51,362 nucleotides of DNA, from NCBI GenBank assembly GCA_949288585.1, contig CASEKR010000016.1, forward strand, positions 1 to 51,362, read 5' to 3'. Below are positions 9,121-16,008 of the stretch, in pieces. Positions within the stretch are counted from its first letter, which is position 1. The number at the start of each line of letters is the position of its first letter. The notes beneath the pieces were generated by a model. The model was not told the origin of the DNA and did no database searches. It saw only the letters and a program-made list of their open reading frames with translations. The position numbers and the translations under genes were made by a program. This DNA comes from an uncultured Bacteroides sp. (GTDB taxonomy: Bacteria > Bacteroidota > Bacteroidia > Bacteroidales > Bacteroidaceae).

Positions 9121-9159
9121 TATGGAATAGTTTTACATTAAGTTGAAAAATATTCCATA
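9121..9159. promoter_or_regulatory. Inverted-repeat operator candidate
   Basis: TATGGAATA at 9121-9129 and its exact reverse complement TATTCCATA at 9151-9159, 21 bases apart (two helical turns centre to centre is about 30), lie between the divergent XRE gene and rightward operon. Likely binding site for the XRE protein. Confidence 0.5.
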
Positions 9160-9188
9160 ATAAGTTTTATTATATGAAACATATTGCT

Positions 9189-9196
9189 TATGTTTG
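9189..9196 (+). promoter_or_regulatory. -7 promoter box
   Basis: TATGTTTG fits the Bacteroidales -7 consensus TAnnTTTG. Because it would place the transcript start near 9203, the ATG at 9174 cannot be the start of the next gene. Confidence 0.55.
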
Positions 9197-9227
9197 CGGT
9201 GTAAAATTGATAACAATCATGATAACA

Positions 9228-9428
9228 ATGAAAGAAATGAGCGAGAAACCGGGAAAAATGGTACTCAGATACCATTACGACAAACTGCCTGACAAGGAAA
9301 AGCTGCGCCGGAGGGACGAATACCTGCGCCGGAGCGGCATGTCTATCATTACGTTCTACTACAAGTTGCGGACGGAGACCTTCCGGCCGCTGGAACGGGA
9401 ACTGTTTGACGAACTCTTTGTAAACTGA
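9228..9428 (+). CDS. Small basic hypothetical protein, about 66 aa
   Basis: Charged small protein (MKEMSEKPGKMVLRYHYDKL...) with no named domain. ATGs at 9219, 9228 and 9237 are all possible; those downstream of the -7 box at 9189 are preferred over 9174. It is the first gene of the rightward operon, 7 bases ahead of the LuxR-type regulator. The central RRDEYLRRSGMSIITFYYKL segment could form a short helix-turn-helix, so it may be a small DNA-binding partner of the regulator; this is inference. Confidence 0.6.
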   Translation: MKEMSEKPGKMVLRYHYDKLPDKEKLRRRDEYLRRSGMSIITFYYKLRTETFRPLERELFDELFVN

Positions 9429-9435
9429 CCGGAAG

Positions 9436-10002
9436 ATGTGCAGCGTGCCCTTTGCCAACCTGGAGTTCTACAACACCCCCGACGGCGACATCATGCTGAA
9501 GGAGGTGGGCAAACCCGCCCGGCCGTTCCGCGAGGCGGACAGGGATATCATTTCGGAGCTGCTTGCCATCATCCGCGACCGCTACCCGAAGGCGCACGCC
9601 GCGCTGATGGAATTGTACAGCAAAAGCACGATGAACCGGACATACTACGAATACCGTGTAGTACACCGGTTTATCCGATGCAACTTCGGTGAATATGACC
9701 AATACCGATTGGACATCAACTATCGGGGACAACTGCAGTTTGAAGAGGTTCGCTGCCCGCTTCGGGGCGAATGCCGGTACGAGGGGGTAATCTGCAAGCC
9801 CGAGCTGGACACACGGCTGACGGAGCGCGAAATGGAAGTGTTCCGCCTGATTGCAGCCAATCTGCAAACGGATGCGATTGCCGATGAGCTGCACATCTCG
9901 CCCTGCACGGTGAACCGCCACCGCGAAAACATCAAGGCGAAGACGCGGACCGGCAGCGTGGCGGAAATGATAACCTACTGGCACGAAAACGACTTGAAAT
10001 GA
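9436..10002 (+). CDS. LuxR-type helix-turn-helix regulator
   Basis: A 188-aa protein. The C-terminal LuxR/GerE DNA-binding domain (about residues 125-185) contains LTEREMEVFRLIAANLQTDA and the recognition helix ISPCTVNRHRENI. The N-terminal 120 residues do not look like a receiver domain; they hold an RYxxxH-type region and two cysteines (CPLRGEC). The stop overlaps the integrase start (ATGA at 9999-10002), so the two are translationally coupled. In this position it probably controls integration or excision or early phage expression. A quorum-sensing role is unlikely without an autoinducer domain. Confidence 0.82.
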   Translation: MCSVPFANLEFYNTPDGDIMLKEVGKPARPFREADRDIISELLAIIRDRYPKAHAALMELYSKSTMNRTYYEYRVVHRFIRCNFGEYDQYRLDINYRGQLQFEEVRCPLRGECRYEGVICKPELDTRLTEREMEVFRLIAANLQTDAIADELHISPCTVNRHRENIKAKTRTGSVAEMITYWHENDLK

Positions 10003-11120
10003 ATAAGATTATGATTCCATACGAGCAAATATTGAACAAGTACATTGACTACATATACACCACAGGGCGCAGTTACGACCATATAGGAAGGTCGATAAAG
10101 GCGGTCAGGGACTTCTTGAGCGAGACCGATTCGGTAAGCAAGAGAGGATATAACGCCTACAGGCGGCAGAACGCTGTGTTGCTGTATACGGAGCCGTACC
10201 GCAAGGAAGCGTTATGCGATTTCCTCGAATGGCAAGGCGTGGGGTTCGGAAGGAAACGCAGAACTCAAGCGCTGAAGCCTCTGGAAAAGCTGAGCGTGAT
10301 ATCCGAAAAGAACCGGAAGCTGATGAATGACTTTATCTATTACCTGACCCAGGAGGAGGACTATTCGCCCCATACGCTCAGCCTTTATTCTTTCTCCGTA
10401 AAAAAATACTTTGAATACGCCAATGATATATCGTTTGACAATTACAAGCGGTTCATCCATACGCTCGAAGAACAAGGCATGTCGCCCGCTACCATCCGGC
10501 TCCGCATAACTGCGATTGAGAGGCTCAGCGAGTTCGCCGGGAAGCCTATCAAGCTGAAACGCCCGAAGTTCAAGCGGAAGCTCGATACGGACAACGTGCC
10601 TACCGAACAGGAATACGAAAGGCTGCTGGAGTTTTTGCGGACAAAGAAAAACCAAGACTATTACTTCTTTATCAAGGTGCTTGCCGTTACAGGAGCAAGG
10701 GTGTCCGAGTTCCTCCAGTTCACATGGGAGGACATCCTTCGCGGAGAAGTCACGCTAAGAGGGAAAGGGAATAAATACCGCAGGTTCTTTTTCCCGAAAT
10801 CCCTTCAAACAGAAGTACGGAAGTATGTGGAAGAGAGCGGCAAGACAGGGCTTTTCGCGAAAGGTAAATATGGAGGAATCACCGACAGGGGGCTGAGCCA
10901 GAACATGAAGAACTGGGGAAAAGCCTGTGGAATCGACCCGAAGAAGATGCACCCCCACGCCTTCAGGCATTTCTTCGCCAAGATGTTCCTTAAGAGAAAC
11001 AAAGACGTGATACAGCTTGCCGACCTGTTGGGACACGGAAGCGTTGACATAACAAGAATTTATTTACAGAAATCATACGATGAGCAGAAAAGAGAATTTA
11101 ATAGAAGCGTTACATGGTAG
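9999..11120 (+). CDS. int: Tyrosine recombinase (phage integrase)
   Basis: A 373-aa site-specific recombinase. The SAM-like core-binding domain covers about residues 100-185, and the catalytic domain about 200-365. Catalytic residues visible: Arg234 in TGARVSEF, Lys near 256-258 (GKGNKY), His320 and Arg323 in HPHAFRHFF, His346 in LGHGS and the nucleophile Tyr355 in TRIYL. The set is complete, so the enzyme should be active. It overlaps the upstream regulator by four bases and the downstream methyltransferase by 41. It should mediate integration and excision of the prophage; the attachment site is not certain, but the structured DNA at 12068-12270 is a candidate. Confidence 0.93.
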   Translation: MNKIMIPYEQILNKYIDYIYTTGRSYDHIGRSIKAVRDFLSETDSVSKRGYNAYRRQNAVLLYTEPYRKEALCDFLEWQGVGFGRKRRTQALKPLEKLSVISEKNRKLMNDFIYYLTQEEDYSPHTLSLYSFSVKKYFEYANDISFDNYKRFIHTLEEQGMSPATIRLRITAIERLSEFAGKPIKLKRPKFKRKLDTDNVPTEQEYERLLEFLRTKKNQDYYFFIKVLAVTGARVSEFLQFTWEDILRGEVTLRGKGNKYRRFFFPKSLQTEVRKYVEESGKTGLFAKGKYGGITDRGLSQNMKNWGKACGIDPKKMHPHAFRHFFAKMFLKRNKDVIQLADLLGHGSVDITRIYLQKSYDEQKREFNRSVTW

Positions 11121-12072
11121 CCTCGCGCCGTTAGAGGAGCTTCCCGGGCTGATAAGCGGGGAAGAAATTTACGACGAGACGGGGCATGTGGACACGGAGT
11201 TCCTTACCGCCATACTGGAGTGGATGAGCAAGGCAGCAGACATATCCACCGGCGTTCAGAAGTCGCTGGGCACGCTCCTCGGCGTAGACGACCTTCCCGA
11301 ACCGGGAAAGAAGGCAGATTCGGGCAAGGCGTGGACGGTAGAGGAAATCCTGAAGCATTGCACGCTGGAGGATAATGTGCTGAAACTCCCGCAAGTGCAA
11401 TTCAATAAAAAGTCATACGCCGAAGCGAAGAAATGGATAGAAGAAGCCGGAGGAAGCTGGCAGGGAGGCAAGGTGCAAGGATTTACCTTCCCGTTCAATC
11501 CGGAACGGGTATTCGCCATACTGAATGAAGGCAAACGGTGCAACCTGGCACAGGAATACCAGTTCTTTGAAACGCCCGACGAAGTGGCGGACTGGCTGGT
11601 GATGCTTGCCGGAGGCATACATAAATGTGATGCGGTATTGGAGCCAAGTGCCGGGCGCGGGGCGTTGGTAAAGGCTATACACAGAAGCTGCCCGGATGCC
11701 GTTGTCGACTGTTACGAGATGATGCCCGAAAACAAGGAGCTGCTTGCCGGGTTAGGAGGCATCCGCCTTCTCGGGGATGACTTCACGAAATCAGACAACG
11801 GGAAGCTGTATACGAAAATCATAGCCAACCCCCCGTTTGCAGGCAATCAGGACATAGACCACGTCCGTATGATGTATGACAGGCTGGAATCCGGCGGAAC
11901 GCTGGCTGCGATAACAAGCGTGCACTGGACGTTCGGGCAAGAGCGGAAGTGCGAAGAGTTCCGCCAGTGGCTTGATGCGGTGGGCGGTCGGTCATACGAA
12001 ATAGAAGAAGGAGCTTTCAGGCAGAGCGGCACCGGCATAAAGACCATGGCGGTAGTGATAAAAAACGCATAG
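11080..12072 (+). CDS. SAM-dependent N6-adenine DNA methyltransferase
   Basis: A 330-aa protein. Residues 1-130 are a helical N-terminal part with no clear family. The methyltransferase core has SAM motif I VLEPSAGRGAL (186-196) and catalytic motif IV NPPF (250-253), the arrangement of gamma-type adenine methylases. The start overlaps the integrase end by 41 bases in another frame. No restriction endonuclease is nearby, so this is an orphan enzyme; on a phage the usual explanation is protection from host restriction or control of its own promoters. The overlap with int suggests co-expression at excision or establishment. Confidence 0.85.
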   Translation: MSRKENLIEALHGSLAPLEELPGLISGEEIYDETGHVDTEFLTAILEWMSKAADISTGVQKSLGTLLGVDDLPEPGKKADSGKAWTVEEILKHCTLEDNVLKLPQVQFNKKSYAEAKKWIEEAGGSWQGGKVQGFTFPFNPERVFAILNEGKRCNLAQEYQFFETPDEVADWLVMLAGGIHKCDAVLEPSAGRGALVKAIHRSCPDAVVDCYEMMPENKELLAGLGGIRLLGDDFTKSDNGKLYTKIIANPPFAGNQDIDHVRMMYDRLESGGTLAAITSVHWTFGQERKCEEFRQWLDAVGGRSYEIEEGAFRQSGTGIKTMAVVIKNA

Positions 12073-12143
12073 CGGTACGCCTGCCAACGCACCGCGCTTC
12101 GTGAGCGGTTTCACCGCGCTGAAACTGCCATCGTACCGCTATG
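12068..12143. repeat. Inverted-repeat structure after the methyltransferase
   Basis: CATAGCGGTACG (12068-12079) and CGTACCGCTATG (12132-12143) are a perfect 12-bp inverted repeat 52 bases apart. CACCGCGCT occurs twice as a direct repeat inside, and a CACCGCGGTG palindrome lies just outside. It starts within the last codons of the methyltransferase. It may be a terminator without a U-tract, or part of the phage attachment region. Confidence 0.5.
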
Positions 12144-12199
12144 TATCGGGCTACGCACCGCGGTGTGTTTTCGGGCATAGCCAACAGGCTGAAAAACAA

Positions 12200-12268
12200 G
12201 GAGGTTTAGGCACGACTTGGGTAGCGTGCAAATCTGGAACCGATGGAGTTCGATTCTCCAAACCTCCC
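12200..12268 (+). other. tRNA-like sequence lacking a normal anticodon arm
   Basis: A 7-bp acceptor stem (GGAGGTT 12200-12206 with AACCTCC 12261-12267), a 5-bp T stem with loop TTCGATT, and a 4-bp D stem (GCAC/GTGC) with GGGTAG-type loop are all present. The centre folds only as a 3-bp stem (ATC/GAT) with loop TGGAACC and no variable region. About 68 nt in total, shorter than a true tRNA. No CCA is encoded. It is either a deletion-damaged phage tRNA gene or a tRNA-shaped RNA or att element. Confidence 0.45.
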
Positions 12269-12303
12269 CGACGATTTACCAACCTATTAATAACATCGCA
12301 TTT

Positions 12304-12819
12304 ATGGAAACAAAGACCATTGTAAGAGTGAACAACGTGGACATCATTGCCACCAGTGACGAACAGATGATTTGCGAGGCGTTGGGAATCGACGCAAACG
12401 GACAGAAACAGCGCATCGAGCGGGACGAGATTCTCGGTTCAGTTGCGTGTGTCATACACGCAACTGGACGTGACGGCAAACAGTATGAAATGTACTGCAT
12501 CCCCTTGCGTTACGTCTTCGGCTGGCTGTTCAGCATCGACATCTCCCGGGTGAACGAAGACGCCCGGGAAGGAGTGACCGAATACAAACGCCAGTGTTAT
12601 GATGCCTTGTTCGACCATTTCACCGCCCGTGCCCGCTTCGTGGAGGAGAAGCAGAAGGAGATAGACCGCCAGCTGACGGTGGTAGACGAGGCAAAAGAGA
12701 ACTTCCGCAACGCCAAGAACGTGCTCTCCGATGCCGAAGCCAGGCTGAAGAAGCTACGCTCGCTTACCATGGACGACTACGACATGGAACGCCGCCAGCT
12801 GAAGATTGATTTCGAATAA
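12304..12819 (+). CDS. P22-type antirepressor N-terminal domain protein, copy 1
   Basis: A 171-aa protein. The P22_AR_N-type domain covers residues 1-110, with ICEALGI, then a variable segment, then GRDGKQYEMYCIPLRYVFGW and LFSID; a coiled coil fills residues 110-165. It is the only open copy of the three. Compared with copy 3 it lacks five codons (AIRPI) after DEQM, in frame. Phage antirepressors of this family usually bind a repressor or act on early promoters. It has the shared 99-bp upstream block and a perfect 11-5-11 palindrome at 12440-12466 inside the coding sequence. Confidence 0.82.
   Translation: METKTIVRVNNVDIIATSDEQMICEALGIDANGQKQRIERDEILGSVACVIHATGRDGKQYEMYCIPLRYVFGWLFSIDISRVNEDAREGVTEYKRQCYDALFDHFTARARFVEEKQKEIDRQLTVVDEAKENFRNAKNVLSDAEARLKKLRSLTMDDYDMERRQLKIDFE
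12440..12466. repeat. Intragenic palindrome, antirepressor copy 1
   Basis: Arms CAGTTGCGTGT and ACACGCAACTG, exact complements, spacer GTCAT: an 11-5-11 palindrome. It encodes the variable SVACVIHAT segment. Confidence 0.9.
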
Positions 12820-12858
12820 ACTGAAAAGATTTACCAACCTATTAATAACATCGCATTT

Positions 12859-13355
12859 ATGGAAACAAAGACCATTGTAAGAGTGAACAACGTGGACATC
12901 ATTGCCACCAGTGACGAACAGATGATATTTGCGAGGCGTTGGGGATTGACTATTCCCGGCAGTTGAAAAAGATAAAAGAAGATCCCGACTTGGGTCCAAC
13001 TGTGGGCATGAAGCCCACAGTTGCCGCAGACGGGAAGCAGCGCGAAATGCTCTGCCTGCCCGTGGAATTCATTTTCGGATGGCTCTTTACTATCAACCCA
13101 GACAACGTAAACGAAGACGCACGCGAAGCCGTCCGCCGTTACCGTATGGAGTGCTACCGTACCCTCTACCGCCACTTCACCGGCACGCAGAAACGCCAGC
13201 TGGAGCAGAACCGTCAAGAGATAGAACTGCTGGAACGGTTGGCAGACTATAACCAGCAGAAGGAAGCCATCACCAAAGGCATCGCCGACACCAAACGGAA
13301 GCTGGAGCAGCTTCGCAACGAACGCCTGAAGAACGAACCGCAACTCTTCGACTAA
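12859..13355 (+). pseudogene. P22-type antirepressor copy 2, frameshifted
   Basis: From the ATG the frame reads the shared N-terminus, then hits a 13-base deletion (relative to copy 3) after CAGATGAT and stops within 15 codons. The rest of the family body is open in another frame: GIDYSRQLKKIKED, DGKQREMLCLPVEFIFGWLF and a coiled-coil tail ending NEPQLFD. A TTG at 12939 could restart it. It is either a pseudogene or a promoterless cassette that can be restored by recombination with a neighbour. A perfect 11-5-11 palindrome lies at 12997-13023. Confidence 0.8.
12997..13023. repeat. Intragenic palindrome, antirepressor copy 2
   Basis: Arms CAACTGTGGGC and GCCCACAGTTG, exact complements, spacer ATGAA. 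Same size and codon position as in copy 1 but almost unrelated sequence. Confidence 0.9.
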
Positions 13356-13378
13356 CCTATCAATAACAAAACAGCATT

Positions 13379-13842
13379 ATGGAAACAAAGACCATTGTAA
13401 GAGTGAACAACGTGGACATCATTGCCACCAGTGACGAACAGATGATTGCCATACGCCCCATTTGCGAGGCGTTGGCTTGAATTCAGTTGCCGCCCTCAGG
13501 GCATCAACTGGAGCCGACGGCAAGAAGTACGAAATGCTGTGCCTGCCCGTCCGTTACATCTTCGGCTGGCTGTTTACCATTAATCCGGCAAATGTGAAGC
13601 CAGAGGCGCAGGAAGCGGTACGGGTCTACCGGCGCAGCTGTTACGATGCCCTCTACCAGCATTTCTTCGGCACGCAGAAACGCCAGCTGGAGCAGAACCG
13701 TGCCGAAATCGCCTTGCTGGAAGAGCTGGCAGACCTGAACCAGCAGCAACAGCAGCTGAAACAGACCATTGCCGACAAGCGCAAGAAGCTGGAGCAGCTT
13801 CGCAACGAACGCCTGAAGAACGAACCGCAACTGTTCGACTGA
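13379..13842 (+). pseudogene. P22-type antirepressor copy 3, frameshifted
   Basis: This copy alone keeps the full family motif MIAIRPICEAL, but then stops at a TGA. Relative to copy 2 about 46 bases are missing right after GAGGCGTTGG. The body continues in another frame (LNSVAALRASTGADGKKYEM, LCLPVRYIFGWLFTINPANV) with the same coiled-coil tail as copy 2. Together the three copies contain all parts of an intact gene but none has them all. The palindrome at 13484-13510 is imperfect. Confidence 0.8.
13484..13510. repeat. Intragenic palindrome, antirepressor copy 3 (imperfect)
   Basis: CAGTTGCCGCC, spacer CTCAG, GGCATCAACTG: arms match at 9 of 11 positions. Same codon position as in copies 1 and 2. 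Confidence 0.75.
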
Positions 13843-13862
13843 ATGAATAAACTGAACCGGTC

Positions 13863-14435
13863 ATGGAAACTAAAGAGTTTGAATATAATGGAAAGAAGGT
13901 CGGATTTGAAATCAACGACAAAAATGTAATGGTAAATGCCACCCAAATGGCGAATGTCTTTAATCGTGACTTATATCAATTCACCAAGAGTGAAGATACA
14001 AAACGGTTTATAGAAACATGCTTAAAACCTGCAAATGCAGGTTTATTAGGAATCGTTAACAGGACGGATCTAATCGTGTCAAGGCAGAAATCAGGCACAT
14101 ATATGCACCGAGTGCTTGCCATTAAGTTTGCGGCTTGGTTAAATCCGGACTTTGAATTGTGGGTATATACCACTATCGACAAGATCCTTTTCGGTTCATA
14201 TGTTGAAGACGAAAAGAGCTTGAAAAATATAGCCCGGATACAGACACAAATATCGCAAAAGGAGCAGTTCATGGCTGAACATCCTGTACAGAAGGAAATT
14301 GAGGAGCTTAAGAAAGCAGAGAAAAAGGAAAGGAGGTTGATGGATTTGCGAAAGAAAGAGAGAATCAGCAATTTCAAGTCTATGTTCTCTGCGGAAGATA
14401 TGACTGGAGAATCCAAAAATATAATCGAAGAATAA
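13863..14435 (+). CDS. KilA-N domain protein (antirepressor-like)
   Basis: A 190-aa protein with a KilA-N DNA-binding domain (residues about 5-105): MVNATQMANVFNRDLYQF, a central TYMHRVLAIKFAAWLNPDFE and a C-terminal Lys/Glu-rich coiled coil (115-180). KilA-N proteins are common in temperate phages as antirepressors or replication-control factors. It starts 20 bases after the third antirepressor gene and has the same METK start, so it probably belongs to that operon. It is visibly more AT-rich than the genes on either side, which suggests separate acquisition. Confidence 0.85.
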   Translation: METKEFEYNGKKVGFEINDKNVMVNATQMANVFNRDLYQFTKSEDTKRFIETCLKPANAGLLGIVNRTDLIVSRQKSGTYMHRVLAIKFAAWLNPDFELWVYTTIDKILFGSYVEDEKSLKNIARIQTQISQKEQFMAEHPVQKEIEELKKAEKKERRLMDLRKKERISNFKSMFSAEDMTGESKNIIEE

Positions 14436-14451
14436 AAATCCACCCAAACCC

Positions 14452-14482
14452 TTTGCACATTCAAAAATTATCACTATGTTTG
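14452..14482 (+). promoter_or_regulatory. Consensus Bacteroidales promoter
   Basis: TTTG at 14452-14455, a 19-base spacer, then TATGTTTG at 14475-14482: an exact fit to the -33/-7 consensus. It drives the leader at 14483 and the small early genes. Confidence 0.8.
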
Positions 14483-14551
14483 CAGTGCTCATTAACAATA
14501 TACTCACAAATGCAGGACGCAGGCTTGCATTTCAATGTGCAGGCATTTTTT
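14483..14551 (+). ncRNA. Short leader RNA ending in a U-tract before an ATG
   Basis: About 65 nt between promoter and an ATG at 14552. Contains AAATGC/GCATTT and ends GGCATTTTTT, immediately followed by ATGTCC. It shares this layout, and the TTTGCAGTGC start, with the leader at 30905-30980. Looks like an attenuator or a short terminated RNA. Confidence 0.4.
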
Positions 14552-14635
14552 ATGTCCGCAACCGTTTTAGTACAACCTTATACAGGTATCCGTGTACCCC
14601 CGTGTACAGGCTTAATGGCCGTACAGCATTTGTGA
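14552..14635 (+). CDS. Possible leader peptide, 27 aa
   Basis: An ATG directly after the U-tract opens a 27-codon frame (MSATVLVQPYTGIRVPPCTG...), ending 52 bases before the 130-aa gene. The repeats TGTACCCCCGTGTACA in the DNA could form a hairpin inside it. It may be a translated leader coupled to the downstream gene; coding status is uncertain. Confidence 0.3.
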   Translation: MSATVLVQPYTGIRVPPCTGLMAVQHL

Positions 14636-14687
14636 GTGAATGTGATGAGCAACGGGACAGGCGCGGATACCTTTTTTATTTATACCT

Positions 14688-15080
14688 ATGTTACAGTATC
14701 ACTCACTTTCCGATGCTGCAATGCTCAGCAGCCACGGAACGTCCGTCCACGAAACGGGCATCGGATCCTCATCCCCTCTTACCGGAAATCCTTACACCGA
14801 CTTCGCACGCCTGGGCATGGACCTGCAGGGCTGCCACGTCCGCTACCGCCGCACGCCCAACGCGCAGGGGCACACCCTTACCGGCACGTTCAACATCTGC
14901 GGCACGGGCTACACCATGGGAGCCACGTCTTATCCTCAGCTCGTTGAAAGAGTCTTCGCCAAATGGCAGGAGAAGCAGGCGTACCGCCGCCGCTGCCGTG
15001 CCGAGAAGCGGATGCGCAACACCCTCGCCTTCATCGCCCGGCATCCCGACGCCACCATACTGCCGGCCTACCTTTCGTAA
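14688..15080 (+). CDS. Hypothetical phage early protein, 130 aa
   Basis: Unrecognised. The N-terminal third is Ser/Thr/Gly-rich; the middle contains DLQGCHVRYRRTPNAQGHTL and the C-terminal half is basic and helical (FAKWQEKQAYRRRCRAEKRM). Basic character suggests nucleic-acid binding. The first gene after the promoter at 14452; it leads a run of closely spaced small genes that ends with the primase, so it is probably early. Confidence 0.6.
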   Translation: MLQYHSLSDAAMLSSHGTSVHETGIGSSSPLTGNPYTDFARLGMDLQGCHVRYRRTPNAQGHTLTGTFNICGTGYTMGATSYPQLVERVFAKWQEKQAYRRRCRAEKRMRNTLAFIARHPDATILPAYLS

Positions 15081-15203
15081 GCCGGAACCTCCTCAACCTG
15101 TCTTGCAGCCGGCAGCTCCCCCACAGGAGCCGCCCGGGACGGGTACACCCTGAACCGAACGAATTACCAACACCGGATAAGCAATCATTAAAACAATAAA
15201 GAC

Positions 15204-15433
15204 ATGAAAAAAAACAAATTGAAGAAGCAGCAGAAAAGCATTCCGAGCAATGGCTTGACAATTCGGACGAATATTTCCGCAGCCACCACAGAGACGTTTA
15301 CGAGTATGGATTCACAGACGGTGTGTACTGGCTGGCCGACCGCTTGTGCCGGCTCCCATGGAATGAAATACTGAAAGAACTGCATGAGTATTGTGTGGAA
15401 GAACAAGAAAAACAACAATCAAACAACGCATAG
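15204..15433 (+). CDS. Small early protein requiring a -1 frameshift at A-AAA-AAC
   Basis: The ATG at 15204 is followed by eight A. The zero frame gives a 56-codon product of unlikely composition. The -1 frame from codon 4 gives a convincing acidic protein: EEAAEKHSEQWLDNSDEY, then DGVYWLADRLCRLPWNEILK, ending at TAG 15433, one base before the next ATG. The heptamer A AAA AAC is in the correct phase for -1 slippage, and slippage there joins MKK(K) directly to QIEEAAEKH. Transcriptional slippage on the A8 run or a one-base sequencing loss would give the same protein. About 75 aa if shifted. Function unknown. Confidence 0.6.
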
Positions 15434-15434
15434 T

Positions 15435-15752
15435 ATGGAAACAAAAACAATCAAAACACTACAGCGGGGCTTTGCCTGCATCGCATCCCCCGACGAACGA
15501 TACCGCATCTGGATTCCGCGCCCCACGCCGACAGGCATCCTGGTGTGCACCTGCGGATTTGCCCTGAGCGGGCACATGGACTTCGTGGACGCCGTAGACC
15601 GCCTGTTCTACGTGCGTGTAGACCGTGCGCAGACCATCGACGACGACCTGAGCAACCTCTACCTGACCTGCCTGCAAGCCCCCATGGGCTGCATGGAACA
15701 GCTGCTTATAGACTTGCCCGAACTGATGGAGGAACACTTGGGCAATGAATAA
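15435..15752 (+). CDS. Hypothetical protein, 105 aa
   Basis: Unrecognised soluble protein, start METKTIKTLQRGFACIA. I chose the ATG at 15435 because it follows the previous stop by one base and begins the same METK pattern as other early genes here. Mixed alpha/beta character with several cysteines (LVCTCGFAL, LTCLQAPMGC). Followed by an AT-rich spacer of TAATTAATAATT-type repeats before the next gene. Confidence 0.6.
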   Translation: METKTIKTLQRGFACIASPDERYRIWIPRPTPTGILVCTCGFALSGHMDFVDAVDRLFYVRVDRAQTIDDDLSNLYLTCLQAPMGCMEQLLIDLPELMEEHLGNE

Positions 15753-15777
15753 TTAATAATTAACAATTAATAATTGG

Positions 15778-16008
15778 ATGATGAAGTATGAATTAGAAAT
15801 CGAGACGGGGCTGCTGCAGGCGCTCATTGATGAATGCCGTGCCGGGCGGCTGCCCGTACACATCCAGCGGGGCGTGCCTTACGATGATGCGAACGGCACC
15901 ATGCTGGAGACCGTCATCATCGAATGTCCGGACACGGATTTCGACTTCAACGCGGTGATGAGCCGCGTCATCAACAGGCACTATAACTTAAATGACACGG
16001 AACAATGA
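15778..16008 (+). CDS. Hypothetical protein, 76 aa
   Basis: Small acidic protein (MKYELEIETGLLQALIDECR...) with no recognised domain. Two adjacent ATGs (15778, 15781) are possible. The stop overlaps the next start by four bases (ATGA at 16005), so both are translated together. Preceded by a 25-base A/T-only spacer. Confidence 0.6.
   Translation: MMKYELEIETGLLQALIDECRAGRLPVHIQRGVPYDDANGTMLETVIIECPDTDFDFNAVMSRVINRHYNLNDTEQ

Larger units (their letters stand above)
12273..13447 (+). repeat. Direct repeats heading three antirepressor genes
   Basis: A 99-bp stretch is identical at 12273-12371 and 12828-12926 (leader plus the first 22 or so codons). A 71-bp version with the same coding part occurs at 13377-13447. 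Beyond these blocks the genes diverge, while the last 60 or so bases of copies 2 and 3 are again nearly identical. Such sharp identity boundaries point to recent recombination among the copies. Confidence 0.85.

Noticed and set aside
9174-9227. Start of the small protein at 9174
   Set aside because: A good -7 box lies inside that segment, so the transcript would begin downstream.
12200-12268. Functional tRNA-Phe (loop contains GAA)
   Set aside because: The base before the would-be anticodon is G instead of the invariant T, the stem is only 3 bp and there is no variable loop.
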